32,746 bases of DNA. Origin: CAZSVE01 sp964610175. GTDB taxonomy: Bacteria > Pseudomonadota > Gammaproteobacteria > HK1. Shown here one piece after another: positions 22,755-30,472 of this stretch. The number at the start of each line of letters is the position of its first letter. Position 1 is the stretch's first letter. The translations under genes and the position numbers were made by a program. Below the pieces are notes generated by a model. It saw only the letters and a list, made by a program, of their open reading frames with translations. It made no database searches and was not told where the DNA came from. The stretch lies in assembly GCA_964610175.1 (NCBI GenBank), contig CAZSVE010000030.1, positions 1 through 32,746 on the forward strand, given 5' to 3'.

Positions 22755-23230
22755 TGTTCCCGGGATCCGGATTGATACTTGAAGTATTTTGTTAAAATCT
22801 ATGCAGAATTCCTGGAAAAAGCAAGCTCGATGAATCAGATCGTCAAGGATTGTGGAATTTTGTCGACTTATCGTTGGAAAGAGAATTGTTCGGGGTGCCT
22901 CACCTTCCATGCTATATTCTTCCTGAAGTCTTCACTGTTCCAAGCTCTTATTTTGTTTGTTTCCCGCTCATCTTCGCGAATGATCAAGTTTTACAAAACG
23001 CTGGTTTTGTTTTTACGACCAAATCGTGTTTCATCGGTTCGAAGCGAAGCTTCGCTGGACCTTTGTTCCTTTTAGCTTTGTCCCTTTGACTGTGGTTCAA
23101 AGTGTGCTCCGAAGCGAGGCTTCGCTGACATCGAGTGACGAAATCGAGTCGTTGGAAAATATAACGAATAAGGTTGGATTGTGCGAGGAACGAGCCACAA
23201 TCCGAACCGTTTGTTGGACGAAGAAGAATA
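22755..23230. other. Divergent region between amiC and leuB
   Basis: The 476 bases separate two divergent genes. The first 156 continue the amiC frame open without family resemblance. An inverted R1 copy with an extra head fragment (22951-23130) follows. No consensus promoter stands out. The leuB start has only a weak GAAGAA ribosome-binding site. Confidence 0.5.
22951..23130 (-). repeat. R1 intergenic repeat, inverted copy plus extra head fragment
   Basis: The minus-strand R1 copy spans about 22951-23060 (CCCGCTCATCTTCGCGAATG, AAGTTTTACAAAACGC and ATCGGTTCGAAGCGAAGCTT on the plus strand). A second head fragment, GTGCTCCGAAGCGAGGCTTC, lies at 23104-23123. It is non-coding. Confidence 0.8.
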
Positions 23231-24319
23231 ATGACCACACAATTAAAAAAGATACTTTTGTTATCCGGTGACGGCATTGGTCCGGAAGTGATTGCCCAAG
23301 CGGAAAAGGTACTGAACGTTTTGCGTGCCGCGGGGCGGCTCGATGTGCAATTGGAGCATGCCTTGGTTGGTGGCTGCGCCGTCGATGCCTGTGGAACACC
23401 ACTGCCCGATGAGACACTGGCTCGTGCCAGGGAAGCCGACGCGGTACTTCTTGGCGCCATAGGCGGACCCAGGTGGGATAAACTCGATCGCCATCTACGG
23501 CCTGAACGAGGTTTGCTGGGGCTGCGCTCCGGTTTGGGTGTCTTTGCCAACCTGCGTCCTGCGGTGTTGCATTCGCGCCTCGTGGAGGCCTCTACATTGA
23601 AATCTGCTGTCGTTTCTGGTCTCGATATCATGATTGTCCGGGAATTGACCGGTGGTATTTACTTCGGTACGCCACGCGGTATTCATGTCATGGAAAACGG
23701 TGAACGGGAAGGCGTTAACACCCTCGTGTATCGGGAGTCCGAAATTGTCCGCGTTTGCCGTGTTGCGTTCGATATTGCCGAGCGGCGAAATCGGCGGGTC
23801 TGTTCCGTGGACAAAGCCAATGTGCTCGAGGTGAGTGGATTATGGCGGGAAATCGCCGAGGATGTGGCTTTGGGGTACCCAAATGTGGAGCTTTCCCATT
23901 TGTATGTGGACAATGCCGCCATGCAGCTTGTCATGGCGCCAAAACAGTTCGACGTCATCGTAACGTCCAATTTGTTTGGTGACATCCTGTCCGATTTGGC
24001 GGCTATGCTGACCGGATCCATCGGTATGCTGCCGTCGGCCTCCCTGAATAGGTCCGGTAAGGGACTCTATGAACCGGTTCATGGCTCGGCCCCGGACATT
24101 GCCGGGAAGAATATCGCGAATCCGCTGGCGACAATTCTCTCGACGGCCATGATGCTGCGCTACTCCCTGGGGAAAGTCGATCTTGCCGATCGTATCGATC
24201 TCGCAGTGAGTGAAGTGTTGGATCGAGGGCTGCGTACAGCGGATATCGCGTCACCAGGCACCTCGACCGTGGGGACCAATGATATGGGAGACGCCGTGGC
24301 AGCGATTCTCGACAACTGA
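23231..24319 (+). CDS. leuB: 3-isopropylmalate dehydrogenase
   Basis: LeuB oxidises and decarboxylates 3-isopropylmalate to 2-oxoisocaproate in leucine synthesis, using NAD. The 362-residue protein has ILLLSGDGIGPEVIAQAEKV at the N-terminus, GPRWDKLDRHLRPERGLLGL, the LeuB-specific ANLRPA and VRELTGGIYFGTPRGIHV, the catalytic lysine segment SVDKANVLEVSGLWREI, the metal-binding IVTSNLFGDILSDLAAMLTG and EPVHGSAPDIAGKNIANPLA. These separate it from isocitrate and tartrate dehydrogenases. The frame is open from 23174, but the ATG at 23231 gives the standard N-terminus. leuC, leuD and asd, its frequent neighbours, are not next to it here. Confidence 0.96.
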   Translation: MTTQLKKILLLSGDGIGPEVIAQAEKVLNVLRAAGRLDVQLEHALVGGCAVDACGTPLPDETLARAREADAVLLGAIGGPRWDKLDRHLRPERGLLGLRSGLGVFANLRPAVLHSRLVEASTLKSAVVSGLDIMIVRELTGGIYFGTPRGIHVMENGEREGVNTLVYRESEIVRVCRVAFDIAERRNRRVCSVDKANVLEVSGLWREIAEDVALGYPNVELSHLYVDNAAMQLVMAPKQFDVIVTSNLFGDILSDLAAMLTGSIGMLPSASLNRSGKGLYEPVHGSAPDIAGKNIANPLATILSTAMMLRYSLGKVDLADRIDLAVSEVLDRGLRTADIASPGTSTVGTNDMGDAVAAILDN

Positions 24320-24483
24320 CATGAGGCCGAGGCACGAGACTGAAATCATCGAAATCCAAGTATCCTTTCGGATCGAAGATGCTTCCAATGACGCAAATCC
24401 TGGCCGGACGTAGCCGAAACCAAAGAGGTCCATGGTAATTTCCTGGTCACTTTGTTCAAGATTCCGGCGATAAGAGACCAAGG

Positions 24484-25443
24484 GTGATGCATCCTCGTTC
24501 CCGTGCAGTTTTTCCTGAAGTGTCTGGCATCGGTACGAAAGAAGACGTGTCGGTTATTCATGGCGACGAGGTATTGATCGAGCGTTTTATCGATGCATTA
24601 TGGGTGGAAGAGGGCCTCAGCGAAAATACCCTGGTGGCATATCGAAGCGATCTGCTCATTTTCTCCCGCTGGCTGGAACAGAGGAAACTTGGCCTTTTGC
24701 AGGCAAGCCGGGCCGATGTCCTGGCGTTTCTCGCAAGCGCGGTGAATGGACCGATCAGCACCAGTGTTCGACGATTATCGTCTCTTCGTAGATTTTATCG
24801 CTATCAGGTTCGTGAGGGTCAACGGGACAATGACCCTTGTGCGCGCATCGACGGACCACGCATCGGGCGACCATTACCGACATCGTTGACCGAAAATGAG
24901 GTGGTTAGACTAATCAACGCACCAAATACCGAGTCTTCCCTCGGTATACGGGATCGGACCATGCTGGAGGTGTTGTATGCGACCGGTGTACGGGTATCGG
25001 AATTGGTGTCACTACAGCGCTCTCAGGTAAATCTCCGTCAGGGTGCGCTGCGGATCGTGGGTAAAGGTGATAAAGAGCGGCTTGTGCCGTTGGGTGAAGT
25101 GGCGTTGGAATGGATCGAGAGATTCATGGGTAGCGCACGGGATGCGATCCTTCGGGGTAGAACAACCAATGCCTTGTTTCCGAGCAGACTCGGAGAAGCC
25201 ATGACGCGCCAAGCGTTTTGGTACGTTATCAGGCGCTATGCCCTTCAGGTGGGTATTCCCGCGCCATTATCTCCCCATACGCTTCGCCACGCCTTCGCCA
25301 CTCATCTTTTGAACCACGGCGCCGATCTGCGAGTTTTGCAGATGTTATTGGGGCACAGCAGTATTTCCACCACCCAAATCTACACCCATGTGGCACGTCA
25401 CCGCTTACGAGAATTGCATGCAAAACATCACCCCAGGGGTTGA
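24484..25443 (+). CDS. xerD: Tyrosine recombinase XerD (XerC/XerD family)
   Basis: XerC/XerD recombinases resolve chromosome dimers at dif during division. The protein has the N-terminal SAM-like core-binding domain (IDALWVEEGLSENTLVAYRS to about residue 110) and the catalytic domain with all residues in place: Arg in YATGVRVSELVSL, Lys in IVGKGDKERLVPLG, HxxR in LSPHTLRHAFATHLL, His in LQMLLGHSSISTTQIYTHV, and the nucleophile Tyr in IYTHV. The 319-residue length is about 20 longer than usual, so the true start may be nearer 24574 than the GTG/ATG at 24484-24487. XerD is preferred over XerC from the overall pattern and should be confirmed by alignment. It is not obviously linked to a mobile element. 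Confidence 0.9.
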   Translation: MMHPRSRAVFPEVSGIGTKEDVSVIHGDEVLIERFIDALWVEEGLSENTLVAYRSDLLIFSRWLEQRKLGLLQASRADVLAFLASAVNGPISTSVRRLSSLRRFYRYQVREGQRDNDPCARIDGPRIGRPLPTSLTENEVVRLINAPNTESSLGIRDRTMLEVLYATGVRVSELVSLQRSQVNLRQGALRIVGKGDKERLVPLGEVALEWIERFMGSARDAILRGRTTNALFPSRLGEAMTRQAFWYVIRRYALQVGIPAPLSPHTLRHAFATHLLNHGADLRVLQMLLGHSSISTTQIYTHVARHRLRELHAKHHPRG

Positions 25444-25481
25444 TGCGCTACGCGTGATCCATGGGATTATTGTTGGTTTTT

Positions 25482-25534
25482 TTTATTTCCCGCTCACCAT
25501 TCGCAAATGAGTCGAATTTCACGAAACGCCATTT
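25482..25534 (-). repeat. R1 intergenic repeat, inverted partial copy
   Basis: Only the tail half is present, inverted: TTTATTTCCCGCTCACCATT, then CGCAAATGAGTCGAATTTCA and CGAAACGCCA. The head half is missing. It starts about 40 bases after xerD. Confidence 0.7.
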
Positions 25535-25877
25535 TTTACCGTCGGGGGGATGAGTACTCGATGCGATCTATTGCCATGAAAGTACTGCGAGGAAGATATT
25601 CATAAGATCCCTTGCTTCGTTTGGGATACCCCCCATGTCGCCTTGCTCAAGTGAAGAAGCCTTCCATCCCGGGGGGGCGAAGGGTATTTCACATGGCCTG
25701 TTTTTTTCGATACATAAATTCAAATTGATTTTCGACTTCCCCATCCGGTACCCTTGCCAGCCACAATCTACTGACGATTTGGCTTTATTGGAGATGTGGT
25801 ATTTTTCTCGACCATTATCCCGATGAGTGTCAAACTAAACTTTAGGTTTTTCATGACCATGGGTATGTGATCCATAC

Positions 25878-25906
25878 ACCACTGTATATGAAAATTCCTT
25901 TATAAT
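25878..25906 (+). promoter_or_regulatory. Possible promoter of tpiA
   Basis: A perfect TATAAT -10 lies at 25901-25906, about 50 bases before the start. The hexamer 17 bases upstream (ACCACT at 25878-25883) matches poorly, so the -35 is doubtful. An imperfect inverted repeat, GGTATG-TGATC-CATACACC, at about 25862-25880 could be a regulator site. Confidence 0.35.
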
Positions 25907-25958
25907 TCATCGTCAATTTACACGATACTACTGAACAAATATCAGAAGGGGAAATCAC

Positions 25959-26717
25959 ATGAGTGAAAAGCGCCGAATACTGGTTGCAGGCAACTGGAAA
26001 ATGAATGGTAGCATTGATAGTGCCAAAGCCTTGGTTGCGGAGATCAAGGCAGGCATGGATAAAGTCAAGAATGCGGAAGTGGCAATTTGTCCTCCATTCA
26101 TTTACATCCCGATTGTCCAATCAATCATCGAGGGTACGGAGATTGCGCTTGGCGCTCAAAACCTTGCCAAGGAAGATCCCGGTGCGTTTACCGGTGAAGT
26201 GGCGGCCCCCATGCTGATGGATATCGGATGTAAATATGTAATTGTCGGACATTCCGAGCGCCGGGCCTATTATGGCGAAACCGATTCCTTGGTGGCCCAA
26301 AAGTTCGTTCGCGCCCAAAAAGAGGGATTGATACCTATTGTGTGCGTGGGAGAGCTGCTGGAAGAAAGAGAGGCTGGAAAAACGGAACAGGTGGTAGCGA
26401 GGCAGCTTGATGCCGTTATCGAAGCCGCTGGCGTACCCGCGCTGGAAAATTCCGTGATCGCCTATGAGCCGGTGTGGGCAATCGGAACAGGTAAGACCGC
26501 GACTCCCGACCAGGCCCAGGATGTGCATGCCTTTATTCGCTCCCGAATCGCCGAGAAGGATCTCGCAGTGGCTGAAAAGGTGCGGATACAATATGGGGGC
26601 AGCGTCAATGCCGGTAACTCAGCGGAATTATTCGCAATGCCGGATATCGACGGTGGTCTGATTGGTGGTGCCTCTTTGAAATCTGCGGATTTCCTGACTA
26701 TCTGCGCGGCGGGATAA
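25959..26717 (+). CDS. tpiA: Triosephosphate isomerase
   Basis: TpiA interconverts dihydroxyacetone phosphate and glyceraldehyde 3-phosphate. The 252-residue protein contains the substrate-binding ILVAGNWKMNGS (Asn and Lys), the electrophile histidine in YVIVGHSERRAYYGE, the catalytic glutamate in AYEPVWAIGTGKTATPDQA, and the phosphate-binding VRIQYGGSVNAGN and DGGLIGGASL. Length is standard. The ATG at 25959 has AGAAGGGGAA just upstream. In many proteobacteria tpiA is followed by secG and a leucine tRNA, and that order is kept here despite an R1 repeat in between. Confidence 0.97.
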   Translation: MSEKRRILVAGNWKMNGSIDSAKALVAEIKAGMDKVKNAEVAICPPFIYIPIVQSIIEGTEIALGAQNLAKEDPGAFTGEVAAPMLMDIGCKYVIVGHSERRAYYGETDSLVAQKFVRAQKEGLIPIVCVGELLEEREAGKTEQVVARQLDAVIEAAGVPALENSVIAYEPVWAIGTGKTATPDQAQDVHAFIRSRIAEKDLAVAEKVRIQYGGSVNAGNSAELFAMPDIDGGLIGGASLKSADFLTICAAG

Positions 26718-27095
26718 CCGATTGAAAATATTCTAGCGAAGCTTGTGCTCGAACCGACAAAGCATGATTCGGCCATCAGTAAAAGCGATATTGGTGTTTC
26801 GTGGAACTTGGCTCATCAGCGAAGCTGAGCGGGAAATAAATAAGTTATTCGCGGGTCTTCGAAGGCGAATTTGTGACCATGGTGGTTCGGTAACGGAAAA
26901 AATAAGGGTTTATGCGGGAATTTCCATACGATTTCCCAACCCGGCATAACCGGAACCAAAAGGTGAAAAAATTGAAGCATTGAAAAACGCCAGTATCTTC
27001 ATGATGATAAAGGCGCGTTCTGCTTTTGTAATATTTCTTCGACGTTTTGTTCAAGATTTCACGGGTAACGGACTGATAGTCAAAGAGCTTATCTG
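26718..27095. other. Intergenic region between tpiA and secG
   Basis: The 378 bases hold a complete R1 copy (26733-26848) and a fragment AACCGGAACCAAAAGGTGAA at 26948-26967 also seen near 5556. No gene is evident. In related bacteria this gap is usually short, so repeat insertion has stretched it. Confidence 0.6.
26733..26848 (+). repeat. R1 intergenic repeat, direct copy after tpiA
   Basis: A complete copy: CTAGCGAAGCTTGTGCTCGA, CCGACAAAGCATGATTCGGC, GCGAAGCTGAGCGGGAAATA. It starts about 16 bases after the tpiA stop and runs in the same direction. Confidence 0.88.
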
Positions 27096-27545
27096 ATGCA
27101 GCAATTTTTCATGATCGTGCATGTCCTGGCGGCGTTGGCTGTTATCGGACTTGTGCTTCTACAACACGGGCGTGGTGCCGATGCGGGAGCTGCTTTCGGT
27201 AGTGGGGCTTCGGGAACTCTATTCGGTTCCCGAGGGCCGGCTACATTTCTTGCACGCATCACGACGATATTGGCGGCTACTTTCTTTCTTACCAGTATTG
27301 CGCTTGCTTATATAGCAAGCCACTCCGTGGAGAGGGAGAGTGTTGTCGTAAAATCGCAGGATGATAAGCGACCGGATCCGCCGACAGTGGGAGAGATGGA
27401 AGAGGTGTTGTCGGTTCCTCCTGAACCCTTGGCTGTCAACGTTCCGGAGCAGGAAAATCCAGGTGTTGACACTCCGCTACAACCTGTGACAGATGGGAAA
27501 GATTCGCTTTCGATACCGCAGAGACCGGGACCCCCCGATCAATAA
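27096..27545 (+). CDS. secG: Preprotein translocase subunit SecG
   Basis: SecG is the small membrane subunit of the SecYEG translocon and aids protein export through the inner membrane. Two hydrophobic helices are clear (FFMIVHVLAALAVIGLVLL and ITTILAATFFLTSIALAYIA), joined by the family loop HGRGADAGAAFGSGASGTLF with GSRGPATFLAR. The 149-residue length exceeds the roughly 110 usual in E. coli because of a Pro- and Glu-rich hydrophilic tail after residue 78, as in many gammaproteobacteria. The gene is followed at once by the leucine tRNA. Confidence 0.94.
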   Translation: MQQFFMIVHVLAALAVIGLVLLQHGRGADAGAAFGSGASGTLFGSRGPATFLARITTILAATFFLTSIALAYIASHSVERESVVVKSQDDKRPDPPTVGEMEEVLSVPPEPLAVNVPEQENPGVDTPLQPVTDGKDSLSIPQRPGPPDQ

Positions 27546-27574
27546 GAAAATCGTGTAGAATAAGCGTTTTTTAT

Positions 27575-27660
27575 GCCGACGTGGTGGAATTTGGTAGACA
27601 CGCTGTCTTGAGGGGGCAGTGGCGAGAGCCGTGCCGGTTCGATTCCGGCCGTCGGCACCA
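27575..27660 (+). tRNA. tRNA-Leu (GAG)
   Basis: The acceptor stem GCCGACG (27575-27581) pairs with CGTCGGC (27650-27656), followed by discriminator A and an encoded CCA end (27658-27660). The anticodon stem CTGTC/GGCAG encloses the loop TTGAGGG with anticodon GAG at 27610-27612. A long variable arm (GGCGAGAGCC region) and the T-loop GGTTCGATTCC are as in class II leucine tRNAs. It reads CUC and CUU codons. Location after secG is the classical gammaproteobacterial order. Confidence 0.97.
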
Positions 27661-27685
27661 CTCATACAATACGTTCTTTTTATAA

Positions 27686-27715
27686 GCCCCCATGCAATTT
27701 GTCGTGCATGGAGGC
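27686..27715. terminator. Hairpin between convergent tRNA-Leu and carboxylase gene
   Basis: GCCCCCATGCA (27686-27696) pairs with TGCATGGAGGC (27705-27715) around an eight-base loop, with one mismatch. It sits in the 76-base space between two converging genes, where a bidirectional terminator is expected. No clear T-run follows on either strand, so efficiency is uncertain. Confidence 0.5.
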
Positions 27716-27736
27716 CCATAACAACACAAAAGGGAT

Positions 27737-29290
27737 TTATAGCGGTATCGTTCCGTGCTTCTTGGCGGGTCGGAGTTCGCGTTTGGTTAGTGTTTTGCGT
27801 AATGCGAGCGCCAATACGCCTCGGGTTTCCGATGGTTCGATCACATCGGTGATGTACCCCCGTGATGCGGCCATATAAGGTGAGGCAAACTCGGCGCGAT
27901 AGTCTTCGACAAGCTCTTTTCGTTTTGCCATTTGGTCCTTGGCTTCCTTGATGTCCTTTCGGTACAGAATGTTCACTGCACCCTCGGCTCCCATGACCGC
28001 AATCTCGGCTGTTGGCCAGGCATAAACCAAGTCAGCACCCAAATGACTGCTACACATGGCGATGTAAGCACCACCGTAGGCCTTGCGCAGAATCATAGTG
28101 ATCTTGGGTACAGTAGCGGAGGAATAGGCGTAGAGCATCTTTGCACCATGGCGAATGATACCGCCGCGTTCTTGCTCGATACCGGGCAGGAAACCCGGTA
28201 CGTCCACGAATGTTACCAACGGAATATTGAACACATTACAGAAACGGATGAAACGCGCACCCTTGTCGGAGGCGTCGATGTCGAGCGCACCGGCCTTTTC
28301 CATCGGCTGGTTGGCAAGGATGCCAACTACGATACCTTCTATCCTTGCGAAGCCTATGATCAAGTTCCGGGCAAAACCCGCATGCACTTCCAAAAGCTCG
28401 CCGCCGTCTACCACTCGTCGGATTATTTTGGATACATCCAGGGGTTCCGTGGGATCCTCTGGAATAAGGGTATTTATCATTTCGTCCTTCGATAGGGAGA
28501 TATCCGAAGTCAATCGGTGAGGTGGCCCTTCGGTGTTATTGGCGGGGAGATAAGACAATAATTTTTGGACGATCTGTATGGCGTGTTGGTCATTCTCGGC
28601 GACGAAATGCGCATTGCCGCTTACCGTGGCATGGACGGCGGCGCCACCGACTTGGTCCATACTGCACTCCTGGCCTGTCACGGCTTTGATGACCTCGGGA
28701 CCGGTAATGAACATATGGGCATTTTGTTTGCTCATGATGATGAAATCCATGAGCGCTGGCGAGTATGATGCACCACCCGCGCAAGGCCCCAGAATTACTG
28801 CAATCTGCGGCACCACACCGGAGGCAAGTACGTTGTAATGGAAGACATCGCCATAACCGGACAGGGCATCGACGGCCTCCTGAATGCGGGCGCCACCGGA
28901 GTCTTTGAATGCCACGACAGGACACCCTACTTTCAAGGCGAGTTTCAATACGTCTACCATCTTGCTGGCATGCATCCTGCCGAGTGTCCCCGCACCGACA
29001 GTGAAATCCTGGCTAAACGCCGCGACCGGCATGTCGCCTATATAGCCTGTTCCCGCTACGATGCCGTCGGCCGGAAATTCTTTCTTGGCCATCCCGAAGG
29101 CCGTGGCAGTATGCTGTATATGGGCACCGATCTCCTGAAAGGTATCCGGCTGGAAAAGCATCAACACACGTTCCCTAGCCGTCAATAGCCCCTTTTCATG
29201 CCGCTTTTCAATTTTATCTTTCCCACCCGCGGCATAGATTTTCTCGCGTCGTTCTTGCAACTCATCAAGCAGTTTTTCAGGTAGCGTCAT
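27737..29290 (-). CDS. pccB: Propionyl-CoA carboxylase-type carboxyltransferase (beta) subunit
   Basis: The 517-residue protein belongs to the acyl-CoA carboxyltransferase family (PccB/MmdA). It transfers carboxybiotin-bound CO2 to propionyl-CoA, or the reverse in sodium-pumping methylmalonyl-CoA decarboxylase. Family segments are LLTARERVLMLFQPDTFQEI, FSQDFTVGAGTLGRMHASKM, FKDSGGARIQEAVDALSGYG, ILGPCAGGASYSPALMDFII, and VTFVDVPGFLPGIEQERGGI with KAYGGAYIAMCSSHLGADLV. Ribosome-binding GAGGTGG precedes the ATG. An epimerase-like gene lies immediately upstream in the same direction, pointing to methylmalonyl-CoA metabolism. The biotin carboxylase and biotin-carrier subunits are not in the window, so carboxylase versus decarboxylase cannot be decided here. 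Confidence 0.9.
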   Translation of the reverse strand: MTLPEKLLDELQERREKIYAAGGKDKIEKRHEKGLLTARERVLMLFQPDTFQEIGAHIQHTATAFGMAKKEFPADGIVAGTGYIGDMPVAAFSQDFTVGAGTLGRMHASKMVDVLKLALKVGCPVVAFKDSGGARIQEAVDALSGYGDVFHYNVLASGVVPQIAVILGPCAGGASYSPALMDFIIMSKQNAHMFITGPEVIKAVTGQECSMDQVGGAAVHATVSGNAHFVAENDQHAIQIVQKLLSYLPANNTEGPPHRLTSDISLSKDEMINTLIPEDPTEPLDVSKIIRRVVDGGELLEVHAGFARNLIIGFARIEGIVVGILANQPMEKAGALDIDASDKGARFIRFCNVFNIPLVTFVDVPGFLPGIEQERGGIIRHGAKMLYAYSSATVPKITMILRKAYGGAYIAMCSSHLGADLVYAWPTAEIAVMGAEGAVNILYRKDIKEAKDQMAKRKELVEDYRAEFASPYMAASRGYITDVIEPSETRGVLALALRKTLTKRELRPAKKHGTIPL

Positions 29291-29377
29291 AGCCCCACCT
29301 CATCCTGGGATGTTTTTGTTTATCAATGCCCTTGGAGTTTTATTCCCCAAGGGTTCGGAGAACTATTCTGCAGGCGC

Positions 29378-29851
29378 TCAGCTGAGAGCGGCGTAGGCTG
29401 AAATGACCTCCGACGGCGCCTGGACCAGTTCGATCAATACACCTTCCCCACTGATGGGGGACTCATCATTACCTTTGGGATGCAAAAATGTGATGTCGAA
29501 TCCTGCCGCACCCTTTCGAATTCCTCCGGGTGCGAAACGCACACCATTGGCCGTCAGCCACTCGACAGCGGTAGGGAGGTCGTCGATCCATAGCCCGATG
29601 TGGTTGAGTGGCGTTTTGTGAACCTGGGGTTTTTTCTCCGGATCCACGGGTTGCATGAGATCCACTTCGACCTTCAGCGCGCCGGAACCGAGCGCTGCGA
29701 TATCCTCATCCACGTTTTCCCGTTCGCTCTTGAAATTACCCGTTATCGTCAATCCCAGGGCGTCGATCCAGAGTTTTTTCATTTTTTCCTTGTCCGGTCC
29801 CCCGATGGCGATCTGCTGTATACCGAGTACTTTGAAAGGTCTGTCGCTCAC
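29378..29851 (-). CDS. Methylmalonyl-CoA epimerase-like VOC family protein
   Basis: This 157-residue protein has the two-module vicinal-oxygen-chelate pattern: FKVLGIQQIAIGGPDKEKM at the start, KTPLNHIGLWIDDLPTAVEW in the middle, and GVLIELVQAPSEVI at the end, with metal-ligand candidates in IQQIAIG, NHIGLW and the last strand (IEL). A methylmalonyl-CoA epimerase (interconverting R and S forms) is the best guess because of the QAPSEVI ending and the adjacent carboxyltransferase. Typical epimerases are near 130-150 residues and usually begin with a histidine strand (DHIAIAV); the Gln-Gln here is unusual, so another VOC activity cannot be excluded. The GTG start has TAGGAGAG upstream. Together with B12 genes it suggests a propionate or succinyl-CoA pathway. 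Confidence 0.72.
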   Translation of the reverse strand: MSDRPFKVLGIQQIAIGGPDKEKMKKLWIDALGLTITGNFKSERENVDEDIAALGSGALKVEVDLMQPVDPEKKPQVHKTPLNHIGLWIDDLPTAVEWLTANGVRFAPGGIRKGAAGFDITFLHPKGNDESPISGEGVLIELVQAPSEVISAYAALS

Positions 29852-30472
29852 GATATTCTCTCCTACATTTACTGTTTGTCGTTATCCAAGTTGTTTTTCT
29901 GAAGTTCGGCTCGCAGTATGCCATGGGCAATTCAGGTTGTGAAGACTGACCGAGGGTGGCTGACCGAGCCGCTTCTTTCATCCTTGAAAGTGTGCGATTT
30001 CTTCCCAGGGATCGGCACTACCGTAAATGTTTTGGGAATAAAATACGGTCGATTTATTCACTTTTTCATATAGTCAGTTACCCGGAAGATCTTGAACAAA
30101 ACGATCAAAAAATTTTGAAGAGCCAAAATTTTTAATCTGTCATTTCGAGCGTAGCGAGAAATCTTCTGGCTTGAAAAATTCCAAATGCACAAGATTTCTC
30201 CCTCCGGTCGAGATGACATATCCTTTATCCGTGCGATGGAATTTTGGTTCCGGCTTTGCCGGGTTAGGTTCATGAATGGTTGGTTCGAGCGCCATTAGAT
30301 TCTTCGATCGGCTTTTCATGCCCGTCTTATTCAGGCCCCGAGCTACATGACTCGATACACAATGGCTCGGAGCTACATCGTTCCGGGATTGTCATTTTGT
30401 CGTTCTCGACAACCTTTCTCGAGGTCTCCCTCGGGTTTGCCAGCGACGACCGATTTATAACGACCGATTCAT
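29852..30472. other. Intergenic region between the epimerase and deoC
   Basis: The 621 bases separate divergent genes. The composite R2 repeat occupies 30138-30268. GCTGACCGAG recurs near 29955-29980 as a short direct repeat. GAGCTACAT occurs twice (about 30340 and 30369) upstream of deoC, spaced some three helical turns apart, possibly a regulator site. No supportable gene is seen. Confidence 0.5.
30138..30268 (+). repeat. R2 palindromic unit plus GGTTCCGGC module, second full copy
   Basis: The 81-bp unit at 30138-30218 has 28-base ends (TGTCATTTCGAGCGTAGCGA at the left, CCGGTCGAGATGACA at the right). The GTGCGATGGAATTTTGGTTC...GGGTTAGG module follows at 30231-30268, nearly identical to 41-79. 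The layout equals that at 11952-12079, so the two halves move or are copied as one element of about 130 bp. Confidence 0.85.

Larger units (their letters stand above)
25444..25958. other. Intergenic region between xerD and tpiA
   Basis: The 515 bases contain an inverted partial R1 copy at 25482-25534 and a candidate tpiA promoter. Elsewhere I see only short unconvincing frames (for example about 25635-25826), a run of G in CCCGGGGGGGCG (near 25668) and T-rich stretches. The region may hide a small RNA, but nothing in it proves that. Confidence 0.5.

Noticed and set aside
24484..25443. Integrase of a genomic island next to the tRNA gene
   Set aside because: Sequence and length match the housekeeping XerC/XerD group; the tRNA is 2 kb away with tpiA and secG between, and no attachment repeat of the tRNA end was seen.
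25635..25826. Short frame upstream of tpiA
   Set aside because: No family resemblance and no ribosome-binding site, and the composition looks non-coding.
4527..26848. R1 copies as a CRISPR array or an insertion sequence
   Set aside because: Copies are far apart, vary in length and orientation, and lack regular spacers; none contains a transposase frame.
29328..29353. Hairpin CCCTTGG/CCAAGGG between the epimerase and carboxylase genes as a terminator
   Set aside because: It has an eleven-base loop and no T-run on the minus strand, and both genes look co-transcribed; it could at most modulate read-through.
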